Of a stretch of DNA of 34,362 nt, positions 1-10,660 are shown in pieces; position 1 is the first letter of the stretch, and the number at the start of each line of letters is the position of its first letter. Under the pieces are notes generated by a model. It did not search any database. It saw only the letters and a list, made by a program, of their open reading frames with translations, and was not told the DNA's origin. Position numbers and translations under genes: made by a program. Source of the DNA: Colwellia sp. Its GTDB lineage: Bacteria; Pseudomonadota; Gammaproteobacteria; Enterobacterales; Alteromonadaceae. The DNA is taken from assembly GCF_013214175.1 (NCBI RefSeq), contig NZ_JABSPA010000012.1, positions 1 to 34,362 on the forward strand, written 5' to 3'.

Positions 1-846
1 GGATAACATTACTGGGTTAATCAGTGGTGGTGTAGGTGTTGATAGCTTAATGCTTGGCACGGTAAATCAAACGGTTGAAATCGGCACAGATATCTCTGGC
101 ATTGAAACGGTGACAGGGTTAGGTAGTAATGAATTAATCGCGAGTAATATCGATAATACTTGGTTAATAAATACAACAGACCAAGGTGTAATTAACGACG
201 GCACGATTAATGAAGTTAATTTTGTTAACTTTGACAAACTTACCGGTGGTAACCAGGCAGATGACTTCAGCCTAACCTTGATGGATAACATTACCGGGTT
301 AATCAGTGGTGGCACAGGTGTCGATAGCTTAATACTTGGCACGGTAAATCAAATGGTTGAAATCGGCATCGATATTTCAGGCATTGAAACAGTTACCGGG
401 TTAGGAAGTAATGAATTAATCGCGAGTAATATCGATAATACTTGGTTAATCAATACCACAGACCAAGGTGTAATTAACGACGGTACAGCGGATGAAGTTA
501 ATTTTTTTGGCTTTGACAAGCTTACCGGTGGTAACCAAGTAGATGACTTCACCCTAACCTTGATGGATAACATTACTGGGTTAATCAGTGGTGGCTCAGG
601 TGATGATACCTTAATACTCAATACAGTAAATCAATCCGTTGTAATCGGTACCGATATCTCTGGTATTGAAACGGTGACAGGGCAAGGCAGTAATACTTTA
701 ACCGCGAGTAATATCGACAATACTTGGTTAATAAATGCAGCAGACCAAGGTGTAATTAACGACGGAACAGTTAATGAAGTAAATTTTGTTAACTTTACTA
801 ACTTAGTCGGTGGTAGTGGAGATGATGATTTCACGTTAGCGACACG
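1..846 (+). repeat. 282-bp tandem repeat in exoprotein gene, about 3 copies
   Basis: The motif ggataacattac begins at 1 and recurs as near-identical sequence at 283 and 565, exactly 282 bp (94 codons) apart. Copies 1 and 2 differ at few positions, many of them silent. Copy 3 diverges progressively after about 780. The array continues off the left edge, so the total copy number is not known. Confidence 0.9.
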
Positions 847-3800
847 CACACAAATTAGCGGTTCAATCGATGGGGGTGGTGAAACTACGGGTGATAGTTA
901 TACAGTAACTATGGCGAGCCAAACGGTTAACTTATCCACATTTACTGATATTGAAGAAGTCTTTGCTACTAGCGGTATCAATACACTTGAAATCAATTCA
1001 GGTGATAATATTTGGACAATTGATAAAGAAAATGAAGGAAGTGTTGAAGGAGTTAAGTTTGCTAAATTTAGCTACCTTGAAGGTGGAGATGGCAACGATA
1101 CTTTTAATGTCATAGTTGGCGGTAAACTTACTAGCATCAAAGGTAACTTGGGTGATGATACGATATCGCTTGTTGACCTTGATAGTGTGGATGTAATTGA
1201 TGGCGGTGATCATGATATTGAAGACATATTGATTCTTAATGTGTCTGGTCAAACGCTAAGCCTTGCAAATATTAATGTTGATAACATAGAGGTTATTAAT
1301 GGTAATGGTAATGACTTGCAAGCTGAAAATGGCCAGACAAATACCTGGCAGATAACGGGCGCAAACTCAGGCTTGCTTAATGGTATTTCTTTTACCAATT
1401 TTATCCATTTACTGGGTGGTAACCAGCAAGATAACTTTACGATTGCAACCACAGCTATAGGCACTATAACTCTCGATGGTGGTACAGGCACTAATACCTT
1501 AACAGGCAGTGATAATGACTCATCATGGGCGATTACTGATACCAATGAAGGCACAGTATCTGGTTTTAGTTTCGTTAATATTAGCGAGTTAACAGGTGGC
1601 TCTGCCGATGATATCTTTGCTATATCAGCAGCTATTGAGAGTATTGATTCAGGGGCAGGTGATGACAAAATCACCATAAATTCCGCCGTTGTCGATGGAG
1701 CTATTGAAACACTTACCTTAGGTGCTAACGATGACGAACTCTTTATCGCCCGCCTAGGTCAGGTACAAAACTCCATTGAAGGTAATGATGGCAATGATAC
1801 TTTAAACCTAACTACAGCAGGTGAAACATTAGATCTAGCTGATATTAGTAGTTTTGAAAGTTATGTAGGTACCGGTGACAATACACTAGCAGCGACTAAT
1901 GGCGAAAATACTTGGGCAGTTACAAGTTCTAATACTGGTACGGTTAAGTTGGGTAGTGGTACTACCAATAACTTTACTGGTTTTAGTGATTTGGTTGGTG
2001 GTTGGAGTAAGGATGTTTTTGATGTGTCTGCTGCAATCAATAGTATTACTGCGGGTTATGGCAATGATGAAGTTACTATTACCACCATTGTCGCTGATAG
2101 TATTGGTACCGTTGATTTAGGTGATGATGATGACACTTTAAAAATCGCCGATATGGCAAGCATTGTTAATGTAATACAGGGTGGTCGTGATCACGATTCT
2201 CTTGAATTGACCGGCACAGGTGAAATACTCGACCTTGCTAAGATCATTGACTTTGAAGAAGTGACAACACTTAACAGTAATACCTTACAAGCCAGTGATG
2301 GAGAAAATATTTGGGCTGTAACTGCTGATAACCAAGGCACGGTTAAATTAGGTGCAGCTGATACCATTGATTTTTATGGTTTTACCGATTTAGTCGGCGG
2401 CGCTGATAAAGATACCTTTACCGTGTCGGCTGCCATTAACAGCATAAGCTCAATGGCGGGTGATGATGTCATCATTATTGATGAGTTTGTATTGCCAGGC
2501 AGTATTGCTAACATTGATGCAGGAGATAATGATGACCGTATTGATGTTCATTCAGCGGATAGTGTTTCAAGCTTAATTATTGGGGGGTTAGGTGATGATA
2601 TTCTTGGTATCACCAATTCAGATCAGAAACTGACCTTAGCTATTGTTGATAGCTCTATTGAAACCCTCGATGGTAAAAATGCAAATAATACTCTAGTCGG
2701 AGAAGGTGATAGTGTTTGGGATATCACAGGCGCAAAAGCGGGTGAAATTCTAGGCGTTAACTTTATTAACTTTGACATATTAGAAGGTGGTAGTGGTACT
2801 GATAATTTTATCTTAAAAACTGCTGATACAGGCGATATGTTACTTGACGGCGCAGGTGGTGTTAATACCATAACAGGCTTTGATAACGCAACCACGTGGA
2901 ATGTATTAACTGATAATGCTGGTAATGTTGCTGGTTTTGATTTCTCTAGTATCAATCATTTAATTGGCGGAACTGGAGTTGATAAAGTTTATGTTTCTGC
3001 GGCAATGGATAGTATTTCTACCGGTGCTGGCAATGACGAAGTAACCATTTATGCTTCGGTGGCAACTGGCGCTATTACCGCACTTGATTTAGGCGCTAAT
3101 AACGACACTTTAACTATCGCTAAGCTCGATAGTGTTATAGATGTTATTAAAGGTGGCGATGATTACGACTCCCTTGAATTAACCGGCACAGCTGAAATAC
3201 TCAACCTAGCTGATATCAGTGGCTTTGAGGAAGTAACAACGCTCAGTGCCAGTACTAATACCTTACAAGCCAGCGATGGAGAAAACATTTGGTTTGTAAC
3301 CGCAGATAACAAAGGCACGGTTAAATTAGGTGCAGCTGATGCCATTGATTTTGATGGTTTTACCGATCTAGTCGGCGGCGCTGATAAAGATACCTTTACC
3401 GTATCTGCTGCCATTAACAGTATAAGCTCAATGGCCGGTGAAGACGAAATAATCATTGAAGATGTTGGTGCTGGTAGTATTAATAATATCAATGCTGGTG
3501 ATGATAATGACCGTATTGATGTTTATTCTGCGGATAGTGTTTCCAGCTTAATTGTTGGTGGTGCAGGTATCGATATTCTTGGTATCACCAATTCAGTCCA
3601 AACGCTGACCTTAGATATTCTTGATAACTCAATTGAAACCCTCGATGGTAATAATTTAAATAATACCCTTGCAGGAGAAACAAACGGGGATAATGTTTGG
3701 AATATTACGGGGACAAGCTCGGGTAATATTCAAGGTGTTAACTTTATTAACTTTGCTACCTTACTTGGTGGTGATGAGACAGATAATTACGTTTTAAAAA

Positions 3801-6800
3801 CTGCCGATACGGGCAATATGATACTTAACGGCGCTGGGGGTGTTAATACGATAACAGGTAGTGATAACGCAACAACGTGGAATGTGTTAAATGACAACGC
3901 TGGTAATGTTGCTGGTTTTACCTTTAAGAGTATCAATAATTTAGTTGGCGGAACTGGTGTTGATAAAGTAAATGTTTCAGCGGCAATGGATAGTATCTCT
4001 ACCGGTGCAGGCAATGATGAAGTTACCCTTGATGATTTGGTAGCAACTGGCGCTATTACCTCACTTGATTTAGGCGCTAATGACGATACTTTAACTATCG
4101 CTAAGCTCGATAGTGTGACAGATGTTATTAAAGGTGGCGATGATCACGACTCCCTTGAGTTAACTAGCACAGGTGAAATACTCAATCTTGCTAAGATTAT
4201 TAATTTTGAGGAAGTGACAACTCTTAACAGCAATACCTTACAAGCCAGCGATGGAGAAAATATTTGGTTTGTAACCGCAGATAACCAAGGCACGGTTAAA
4301 TTAGGTGCAGCTGATGCCATTGATTTTTATGGTTTTACCGATTTAGTCGGTGGCGCTGATAAAGATACCTTTACCGTGTCTGCTGCCATTAACAGTATAA
4401 GCTCAATGGCCGGTGATGATGAAATCACACTTAATAGTTCTGTTATCGATAATGCTATTACCACTATTGATTTGGGTGACGATAGCGACACCCTTCACAT
4501 TGAAAACCTCGCCAGTGTGCAAAATAGAATTGAAGCTGGTGATGGTACTGACACCATATATCTAACCGGTGATAGCCAAACATTAAAACTTGCTGATATT
4601 AATAACTTTGAAGAGCTTCATGGCTTGAGTAGCAATACTTTACAAGGTAGAGATGAAGAGAATACATGGCAAGTAACCGCTGATAATAGCGGTAATGTAA
4701 ATGGTATTAATTTTACCAACTTTACTCAGCTAGTTGGTGGTACTAATAAAGATAATTTCACCATTTCTGCTGGTATCAGTACTATAAATTCAGGTGCAGG
4801 TGAAGACAGTATTGTTGTTGATAGTAATGTTGGGGTTAACGCCATTACTAACATAAATACCGGTGACGATAACGATAATATAACCTTACACGATATTAAT
4901 AGCATCAGTGGTTTAGTGGATGGTGGTGCTGGAAATAACAACACCTTAACGTTTACCCAAGACGGGCAAGTGGTTAATTTAGTTTCGGATGTTAATCATA
5001 TTAAATCGATTACCGGTGTTGCAGGTACTAATACTTTAGTTGCCAACGATGAGGCTAATACCTGGATTGTCGATGCTCTAAATAGTGGTCACTTAACCAA
5101 TGTTAGTTACTCGGATGGCATCAACTTTGTTAATTTCAATCAATTAGAGGGTGGCAGTGAAATTGATAACTTTACTATTAATACCTTAGTCAATATTTCT
5201 GGTTATATTAATGGTAACGGCAATAATGATACCTTGGTATTACAAAGTGCTGATCAGCAGGTTATTTTAGGCAGTAACGTTAATAGTATTGAAAGTATTA
5301 GCGCATTAGTTGCTGGTAATAATCAGTTAACGGCTAGCGATACTGAAAATGATTGGTTAATCACAGATCTTAACCAAGGTGCTATTACCGTTAATAACGC
5401 CAGTACTATTAGTTTTAGTGGTTTTGAAAACATAACCGGTGGTGCGCAGCGTGACAACTTTACTTTTAGTTCTATAGATAGCGATATTACTGGCGTTATA
5501 AGTGGTGGCAGTGGTACTGATAAATTAGTTTTACAAGTGAATAAAGATTATGTCATTGAGTTAGGTAGTGACGTTACCAGTAATTTAAATATCAATGAAA
5601 TAGAAAATATTTCAGCGAATACAAGTGCCACTAATACTTTAATTGCGGATGATGTAGATAACGTCTGGTTAATTGATAAAGCCCGTGGTGGTAGCCTTAC
5701 TTACGGTACAGCCGTTACCTTTACCAACATTGATAACTTTTATGGTGGCGCCGGAAAAGATACTGTTACGGTAAATACCGGTAATAGTGCTAACGGTGTT
5801 TCGCTGATAAATATGGGCAGTGGCGATGATAGTTTTATTGGCGTTTCGGGTAAAGTAACTAATTTAGTTGGCGGTATTGGTAATGACAACTTCACTTTAA
5901 CTAAGGTTAATATTGAAGACCATATGGATGGAGGCGAAGGCATAGACACCATTACTTATCTTGAAGATGTTTCAGTGACTATTGGTGATGATATTATTGG
6001 CTTCGAAAGTCTTATTGCAACCACTGAAAACAGCGTTATCAATGGTCAAAGTGGCGCTGATTCATCGTGGACAGTGTCATCGTTAAATACTGGTTATGTT
6101 ACTGATTCAGCGACACAACAAACTGCATTAGCATTTACTGGCTTCTCAACAATAAACGGTAGTGATGGCGTAGATAGTATATTCATTCAAGAAAATGGTG
6201 CATTATCGGGCATTATCAATGGCAATGATGGTAATGATATATTAAGTGTTGAACTTAATGAAAGTAGAAATACAGTGAATACATCGGTTAGATTTGATGG
6301 CGGTAATGGTAATGATATTGTCTCGATAAACGGTGTCTCTGCACAATACAGTGAAATTTATAACCCTAACGTTGAATATAACAGTGAACAGTTTGATCAA
6401 CTGAGTTACAACCGTAATAATGAGGCGAGTGTAGCCATTTATTATCGTGATGTTGCTGTGGTTATTGATGATATAGCCACGATAAGCCTTACTTTGAATT
6501 CTACTGAAGGTGACAAGCTATTTATTGAACAAGGCATGTTTAGTGCTACTTCAGCTTCGGTTGATGTGTTAATGAACTCTCAAAATAAAGGCGATATTAT
6601 TGTTCAAGCGTCAAGTGGTAGCTCAATAGAATTAACCGATAGCTTAGTTGTTGACGGTAACTTATCACTTTCTGGAGATACAGTTTCACAGCTGCAAGGT
6701 ATCGTGCAGGCAGACTCACTTACGTTAAATAATGTAACCTTACTTGGTGCAGCAGATAAAGCCTTATCTGTTGATGTTGATGAAGTTAATGTGAATGTTC

Positions 6801-8446
6801 ACTCGGGAGATATTTACCTTAATGAACTTAATGATATTCGTTTAGGTCAAATGAACGAAGTAACAGGCAACATAACGATTACTTCTGCAACGGGTAATAT
6901 TAGTTCTTCTGGTGCAGTTACCTCATCAGGTAACTTTATTTTAGCGGCAGCACAAGCGATAAACTTAACTGAGCAGAATGCTTTTACTGGCGTATTATCG
7001 TTAACCGCTGGCACAGAACTCAATCTAGTTAATAATAGCGATACCACTATAAATTACCTTTCGGCAAACACGGTCGATATTAAGTCTTCAGGTGATGTTA
7101 CTTCAACGGGTGATTTTATTGTTGAAAATGCCACTAACGATGCAACGGCTTCGATTGAGTCTTCATTGGGCAGTATTAACTTAGCAGGTTTTAGCTCGGT
7201 TAATAATTTAATCGTGAGTGCAGATGGTGCTATATCTTTATCGGGAACATCAACATTTAATAGTGCAACTTTAGTTGCCAGCTCCACTATTACTATTGAA
7301 AACGTAACAACAGATACTTTAATACTACAAGCTGGTAATGATATTGATTTATCAACTTTAATGGCTAATTCACTATCGGCAGTCAGTACAAATGGCTCGA
7401 TTCTTAGTACAGAAGCGTTAACTATTGGCGCTTCTGTTGATGGCACGTCTTTAATACTTACTGCTAATAATGGTGATGTAAGCCTAACCAATGCAAATAA
7501 TGATTTTGGTCAAATCTCTATCATTGCTAATAATGCTGAAATAATTGATGTTAATTCAATTACTATATTAGGCAGTGAATTAGCTGGTGATCTTAAGCTA
7601 ACCGCTACTGGTGATGTGCTTGTCGGCGATATTATCGCTGGAAATTCTATTTATATTGAATCGAAAGAAGGTGCTATTCAAAGTAAGGACTCTAATTTAA
7701 CGACTGTTGAATTAATGCTTCGAGCCTATTCTGGTATTGGTAATGCTGATTTCGATACAATAACCTCTTATGGTGATGTTAATAGCTCAGCTATTAATAC
7801 TAATACTTCCGTATTAAGTGCCATTAATAATGGCGAAGAAGGCATCATTAATATTGTTAATAGTGAAGAAGTATCTATTGCCGATTTAAGAAATAATGGC
7901 GATATTATTTTTACTAATACTGGCGATATAACCCTTAAAATTACCGATGTGGATGAAAGTACTTTAGTTCAACAAGGAGCTATTGATGCTCATTATAATG
8001 GTGATACTCAGGATTTAGAGTATGCAGGTCGCATCAAGATATTTAATAATGGTGATAATAGTATTTACACAGATAGATCCTTTAATAGCCCACTTGCTGA
8101 TATTACTGGGGAGTCATTAGAGGTTAACACTATCATCTTCTTCGGTACTCAAAGTCAGCCAATAAAGTTAAGGTTAAATAGTAGTTTAGAGTTATTAAAT
8201 CAAAGTGGCTCAGTTGCTTATATTTATCCTAAACCTCTTGTTATTAATACCACGGGTGATTTATCGGATACCAGTAGTTTGGCGGTATTAACCAGTAGGA
8301 ACTTGTTGGAAGTTGAGTCATTAGATGAGGTCGACCCCGCTATATTTTCGGATATTAAAAACTATAACGTTGATAATTTATCAATATTATTACCGCGAGA
8401 CCAGCGCGATTATGATGATGAAAAGAAAGAAAGTGAGGAAGAGTAA
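2..8446 (+). CDS. Giant repetitive two-partner-secretion exoprotein (TpsA / FHA-like), 5' end outside window
   Basis: The frame is open from base 2, so the gene starts left of the window; about 2814 residues are visible, ending at TAA 8446. Roughly the first 2050 residues are degenerate repeats with the pattern NTLxASxxxNxWxIT, then VNFxNFxxLxGGxxxDxF, many carrying GGxGxDxLx-like stretches that resemble half of an RTX calcium-binding nonapeptide. The last 700 or so residues are beta-helix-like sequence rich in Asn, Ser and Thr, as in filamentous haemagglutinins, ending in an Asp/Glu/Lys-rich tail (DYDDEKKESEEE). I noticed no cysteine, as expected for an exported fibre. The TPS signal domain needed to prove the family would lie upstream and is not visible. 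The transporter gene 127 bp downstream on the same strand is the main support. Probable role: large surface or released adhesin. Family call fairly secure; exact function unknown. Confidence 0.8.
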   Translation, partial: DNITGLISGGVGVDSLMLGTVNQTVEIGTDISGIETVTGLGSNELIASNIDNTWLINTTDQGVINDGTINEVNFVNFDKLTGGNQADDFSLTLMDNITGLISGGTGVDSLILGTVNQMVEIGIDISGIETVTGLGSNELIASNIDNTWLINTTDQGVINDGTADEVNFFGFDKLTGGNQVDDFTLTLMDNITGLISGGSGDDTLILNTVNQSVVIGTDISGIETVTGQGSNTLTASNIDNTWLINAADQGVINDGTVNEVNFVNFTNLVGGSGDDDFTLATRTQISGSIDGGGETTGDSYTVTMASQTVNLSTFTDIEEVFATSGINTLEINSGDNIWTIDKENEGSVEGVKFAKFSYLEGGDGNDTFNVIVGGKLTSIKGNLGDDTISLVDLDSVDVIDGGDHDIEDILILNVSGQTLSLANINVDNIEVINGNGNDLQAENGQTNTWQITGANSGLLNGISFTNFIHLLGGNQQDNFTIATTAIGTITLDGGTGTNTLTGSDNDSSWAITDTNEGTVSGFSFVNISELTGGSADDIFAISAAIESIDSGAGDDKITINSAVVDGAIETLTLGANDDELFIARLGQVQNSIEGNDGNDTLNLTTAGETLDLADISSFESYVGTGDNTLAATNGENTWAVTSSNTGTVKLGSGTTNNFTGFSDLVGGWSKDVFDVSAAINSITAGYGNDEVTITTIVADSIGTVDLGDDDDTLKIADMASIVNVIQGGRDHDSLELTGTGEILDLAKIIDFEEVTTLNSNTLQASDGENIWAVTADNQGTVKLGAADTIDFYGFTDLVGGADKDTFTVSAAINSISSMAGDDVIIIDEFVLPGSIANIDAGDNDDRIDVHSADSVSSLIIGGLGDDILGITNSDQKLTLAIVDSSIETLDGKNANNTLVGEGDSVWDITGAKAGEILGVNFINFDILEGGSGTDNFILKTADTGDMLLDGAGGVNTITGFDNATTWNVLTDNAGNVAGFDFSSINHLIGGTGVDKVYVSAAMDSISTGAGNDEVTIYASVATGAITALDLGANNDTLTIAKLDSVIDVIKGGDDYDSLELTGTAEILNLADISGFEEVTTLSASTNTLQASDGENIWFVTADNKGTVKLGAADAIDFDGFTDLVGGADKDTFTVSAAINSISSMAGEDEIIIEDVGAGSINNINAGDDNDRIDVYSADSVSSLIVGGAGIDILGITNSVQTLTLDILDNSIETLDGNNLNNTLAGETNGDNVWNITGTSSGNIQGVNFINFATLLGGDETDNYVLKTADTGNMILNGAGGVNTITGSDNATTWNVLNDNAGNVAGFTFKSINNLVGGTGVDKVNVSAAMDSISTGAGNDEVTLDDLVATGAITSLDLGANDDTLTIAKLDSVTDVIKGGDDHDSLELTSTGEILNLAKIINFEEVTTLNSNTLQASDGENIWFVTADNQGTVKLGAADAIDFYGFTDLVGGADKDTFTVSAAINSISSMAGDDEITLNSSVIDNAITTIDLGDDSDTLHIENLASVQNRIEAGDGTDTIYLTGDSQTLKLADINNFEELHGLSSNTLQGRDEENTWQVTADNSGNVNGINFTNFTQLVGGTNKDNFTISAGISTINSGAGEDSIVVDSNVGVNAITNINTGDDNDNITLHDINSISGLVDGGAGNNNTLTFTQDGQVVNLVSDVNHIKSITGVAGTNTLVANDEANTWIVDALNSGHLTNVSYSDGINFVNFNQLEGGSEIDNFTINTLVNISGYINGNGNNDTLVLQSADQQVILGSNVNSIESISALVAGNNQLTASDTENDWLITDLNQGAITVNNASTISFSGFENITGGAQRDNFTFSSIDSDITGVISGGSGTDKLVLQVNKDYVIELGSDVTSNLNINEIENISANTSATNTLIADDVDNVWLIDKARGGSLTYGTAVTFTNIDNFYGGAGKDTVTVNTGNSANGVSLINMGSGDDSFIGVSGKVTNLVGGIGNDNFTLTKVNIEDHMDGGEGIDTITYLEDVSVTIGDDIIGFESLIATTENSVINGQSGADSSWTVSSLNTGYVTDSATQQTALAFTGFSTINGSDGVDSIFIQENGALSGIINGNDGNDILSVELNESRNTVNTSVRFDGGNGNDIVSINGVSAQYSEIYNPNVEYNSEQFDQLSYNRNNEASVAIYYRDVAVVIDDIATISLTLNSTEGDKLFIEQGMFSATSASVDVLMNSQNKGDIIVQASSGSSIELTDSLVVDGNLSLSGDTVSQLQGIVQADSLTLNNVTLLGAADKALSVDVDEVNVNVHSGDIYLNELNDIRLGQMNEVTGNITITSATGNISSSGAVTSSGNFILAAAQAINLTEQNAFTGVLSLTAGTELNLVNNSDTTINYLSANTVDIKSSGDVTSTGDFIVENATNDATASIESSLGSINLAGFSSVNNLIVSADGAISLSGTSTFNSATLVASSTITIENVTTDTLILQAGNDIDLSTLMANSLSAVSTNGSILSTEALTIGASVDGTSLILTANNGDVSLTNANNDFGQISIIANNAEIIDVNSITILGSELAGDLKLTATGDVLVGDIIAGNSIYIESKEGAIQSKDSNLTTVELMLRAYSGIGNADFDTITSYGDVNSSAINTNTSVLSAINNGEEGIINIVNSEEVSIADLRNNGDIIFTNTGDITLKITDVDESTLVQQGAIDAHYNGDTQDLEYAGRIKIFNNGDNSIYTDRSFNSPLADITGESLEVNTIIFFGTQSQPIKLRLNSSLELLNQSGSVAYIYPKPLVINTTGDLSDTSSLAVLTSRNLLEVESLDEVDPAIFSDIKNYNVDNLSILLPRDQRDYDDEKKESEEE
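2171..4420 (+). repeat. Higher-order repeat of about 972-981 bp in exoprotein gene, two full copies plus part of a third
   Basis: The stretch encoding GADKDTFTVSAAINSISSMA has its GAD Asp codon at 2405, 3383 and 4358, that is 978 and 975 bp apart, in frame. A second anchor, V(I/T)DVIKGGDD or its variant, has corresponding bases at 2171, 3143 and 4124 (972 and 981 bp). The difference comes from a two-codon insertion in the middle copy (LSASTNTL against LNSNTL). Each long unit contains several of the basic shorter repeats, so this is a nested duplication. Confidence 0.88.
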
Positions 8447-8573
8447 TTGCCCTTGTTAATTAAAGGTAATTAAAGACAACTCAAGGTTACTAATAAGAAA
8501 TGAAGTTTACTAATCGCCGCCTGTTTAAAGTAAATATTCATCATTAAGATGTAGATAATTTAAGGTTGATTTT

Positions 8574-10475
8574 GTGCAAAATGTAGTAGTGAAAAGCGTA
8601 GGGAATATAGCGTGGTATATGTTATTAGCGTTACTGTTGATTCCCACCATCGTTAAAGCTGATTTTATAAAAATGCCAGAAATTGAGCAGCTTAGAAAAA
8701 TAAAAGAAAAAACCTTACTCAAAGATATGAATATTCCAGCCGTGCGGGACCGCTTGCCTGATCCTATGGCGGGGCCTCGACTTGCAGTTGCTGAATTTAG
8801 AATTCAAGGCTTGGTAGAGTTCCCTGAATTGGGTATTACCCGCGAAGCAATCGCTCAGCTAGTGGAAAGTATTCGTTTTGATTTGATGGGGGAGGGCAAG
8901 TTATTGCAATCAGGATATACCATTGATGAATTGGGGGAACTGTCAGATTTACTCGTTGATATTGAAGAAGAAACTGTTGATCGCCACGTAAGCTCATTGG
9001 AAGTACAACAGTTGGTTTGGCTTATACGTGCTCAGCAGGGCAAGCGTGGTGTTACCTTAGGGCAAATTGAAGGGGTAGCCAGTAGCATTACTCAGTTTTA
9101 TCGAGAACGAGGCTTTATTCTCGCTAAGGCGTACATTCCCAAACAACAAGTACGCGACGGTATTGTTAATTTAACGGTATTACTGGGTACCTTGGGTGAA
9201 GTTAATATTGAAAATAACGAAATGTATAATGCCAGTATATTAACCGAAGTATTTGATAATCTCATTGATAAACCCGTTACTAGTCAATCAATTGAAGAAA
9301 GCCTATATCTTATTAATAATTTCCCTGGCATTAGTGTGGATGGTTATTTTGAGCCAGGGAGACAAGTAGGTGATACACGTTTGAACGTTAATGTTCGAGA
9401 AGAGAGACTGTTTAATTTTTCTACGCGTGTTGATAATCACGGTACTGAGGATACAGGTTTATATCGTTTGTTTTTAGATGGGCAAGTAAATAACTTATTT
9501 GGTATAGCCGACTATTTTCACCTTAGTATTCTTCAGTCAGTATTTCCGTTTGGTACAACGTATGGTCAGCTTAGTTATGACAGTAAATTTTTTAGTCCGC
9601 GGGTAAGAGTTGGTTTCGATATTTCTGAAAATCAATTTGTTTCTGATCAATCCTCTGTGAGTGATGTGGCAGAGTTAAGTGGTATTGTTAATGTTTATGG
9701 TGCTCATGCTAGCTATATAGCTCAACGAAGTCGTAAAAGAAACAGTAGTTATGAATTCAGATTGGAGCGTATTAACTCAGATTTACAATATGGTGATATA
9801 TCAGAAGAAAGTCGATTTTTAGATCAAACACTTTCAAATTTCTATTTATCTTATAGCTTTGACTTACTTGATGATGAAAGTAAGCTTTTACACGATGCTA
9901 CTTTTACTTACAATCGAGGGAATTTTGAATTTGGTTTTAGCCAAGGTCAAGAACGTTATTTCGACGTTTATTCTGCGGATTATACCTTGCTCAGTTTTTT
10001 AAAAGTGCCCTTTACTGATAGTAGCTCAAGGTTGATCTTTAAAAGCCATATACAATATTCGGGTACCACACTGTCCACGATAGCTAGGTACTCATTGACG
10101 GGGCCAACAAAAATCCGAGGTTTTAGTCAAAGCTACTTTACTGGCGATGACGCAGTGTTCTTAGGTGTTGATTGGATGTTTAATAGTCCTGATATGTTAG
10201 ATTTTAGCTTTTTCAATGTAGATTTTACTAACGTATTTAAACCTTTTGTATTTTTCGATTATGGCTTTGCTTACCGCTACTCTTTACAAGAAGGAGAAGC
10301 CAATGCAACAGCTAATTTAGCTGATGTCGGCTTGGGTTTACAAATCGCTCATAACAGTGGTTTTAGTGGAACAATACAATTAGCCTTTCCTGTGCTAAGC
10401 GAATTAAAAATTGTAACGGAAGAGCCTGAATATGACTCAGCACTAGTTACTTTTAACATTCAGTACAGCTTTTAA
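8574..10475 (+). CDS. Two-partner secretion outer-membrane transporter, ShlB/FhaC/HecB family (TpsB)
   Basis: A 633-residue protein with a signal peptide: hydrophobic core at residues 12-27 and likely cleavage after VKA29. Residues about 65-275 look like POTRA domains (for example RGFILAKAYIPKQQVRDG, then GEVNIEN). The rest is an aromatic-rich beta-barrel. The Omp85/TpsB signature is visible as KIRGF (R515 G516 F517), with FVFFDYG further on. This family threads a TpsA partner through the outer membrane, and the exoprotein gene sits immediately upstream. The GTG start is chosen because it gives the complete signal peptide and has AAGG at 8562-8565 in front of it; the next ATG would cut into the hydrophobic segment. 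Family assignment is strong; the specific cargo is inferred from position. Confidence 0.92.
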   Translation: MQNVVVKSVGNIAWYMLLALLLIPTIVKADFIKMPEIEQLRKIKEKTLLKDMNIPAVRDRLPDPMAGPRLAVAEFRIQGLVEFPELGITREAIAQLVESIRFDLMGEGKLLQSGYTIDELGELSDLLVDIEEETVDRHVSSLEVQQLVWLIRAQQGKRGVTLGQIEGVASSITQFYRERGFILAKAYIPKQQVRDGIVNLTVLLGTLGEVNIENNEMYNASILTEVFDNLIDKPVTSQSIEESLYLINNFPGISVDGYFEPGRQVGDTRLNVNVREERLFNFSTRVDNHGTEDTGLYRLFLDGQVNNLFGIADYFHLSILQSVFPFGTTYGQLSYDSKFFSPRVRVGFDISENQFVSDQSSVSDVAELSGIVNVYGAHASYIAQRSRKRNSSYEFRLERINSDLQYGDISEESRFLDQTLSNFYLSYSFDLLDDESKLLHDATFTYNRGNFEFGFSQGQERYFDVYSADYTLLSFLKVPFTDSSSRLIFKSHIQYSGTTLSTIARYSLTGPTKIRGFSQSYFTGDDAVFLGVDWMFNSPDMLDFSFFNVDFTNVFKPFVFFDYGFAYRYSLQEGEANATANLADVGLGLQIAHNSGFSGTIQLAFPVLSELKIVTEEPEYDSALVTFNIQYSF

Positions 10476-10559
10476 ATTATAACAACGGTTAATGTAATTG
10501 CATTAACAAGTAAAAGTTAATAAAAAACTAAATAAGTGTTAATTTTTTGTGGTTTTTTA

Positions 10560-10588
10560 TTGAACTTTGGCTGTAAATATTTTAATTT
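10560..10588 (+). promoter_or_regulatory. Weak candidate promoter for hcp
   Basis: In the AT-rich gap between the transporter and hcp (10476-10660) the best sigma-70-like pair I see is TTGAAC (10560-10565) and TAATTT (10583-10588) with a 17-base spacer. The -10 matches poorly. I found no convincing sigma-54 GG/GC pair. An inverted repeat GTTAATG/CATTAAC lies at 10488-10507, just after the transporter stop, without a T tract. Confidence 0.25.
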
Positions 10589-10660
10589 ATACAGAGTAAA
10601 TCAGGATGAACACAATAATTTAATAGTGTTCTTTAACTTTAAAAATGGAAATGGAAAAAT

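Noticed and set aside
1..4420. Regular direct repeats as a possible CRISPR array
   Set aside because: The repeats are long, in frame, code for protein and have no short constant repeat with unique spacers.
67..7491. Many antisense open frames of 60-145 codons opposite the exoprotein
   Set aside because: They follow the repeats of the + strand gene, are rich in low-complexity Leu, Pro, Ser and Val runs, and have no ribosome sites or recognisable domains.
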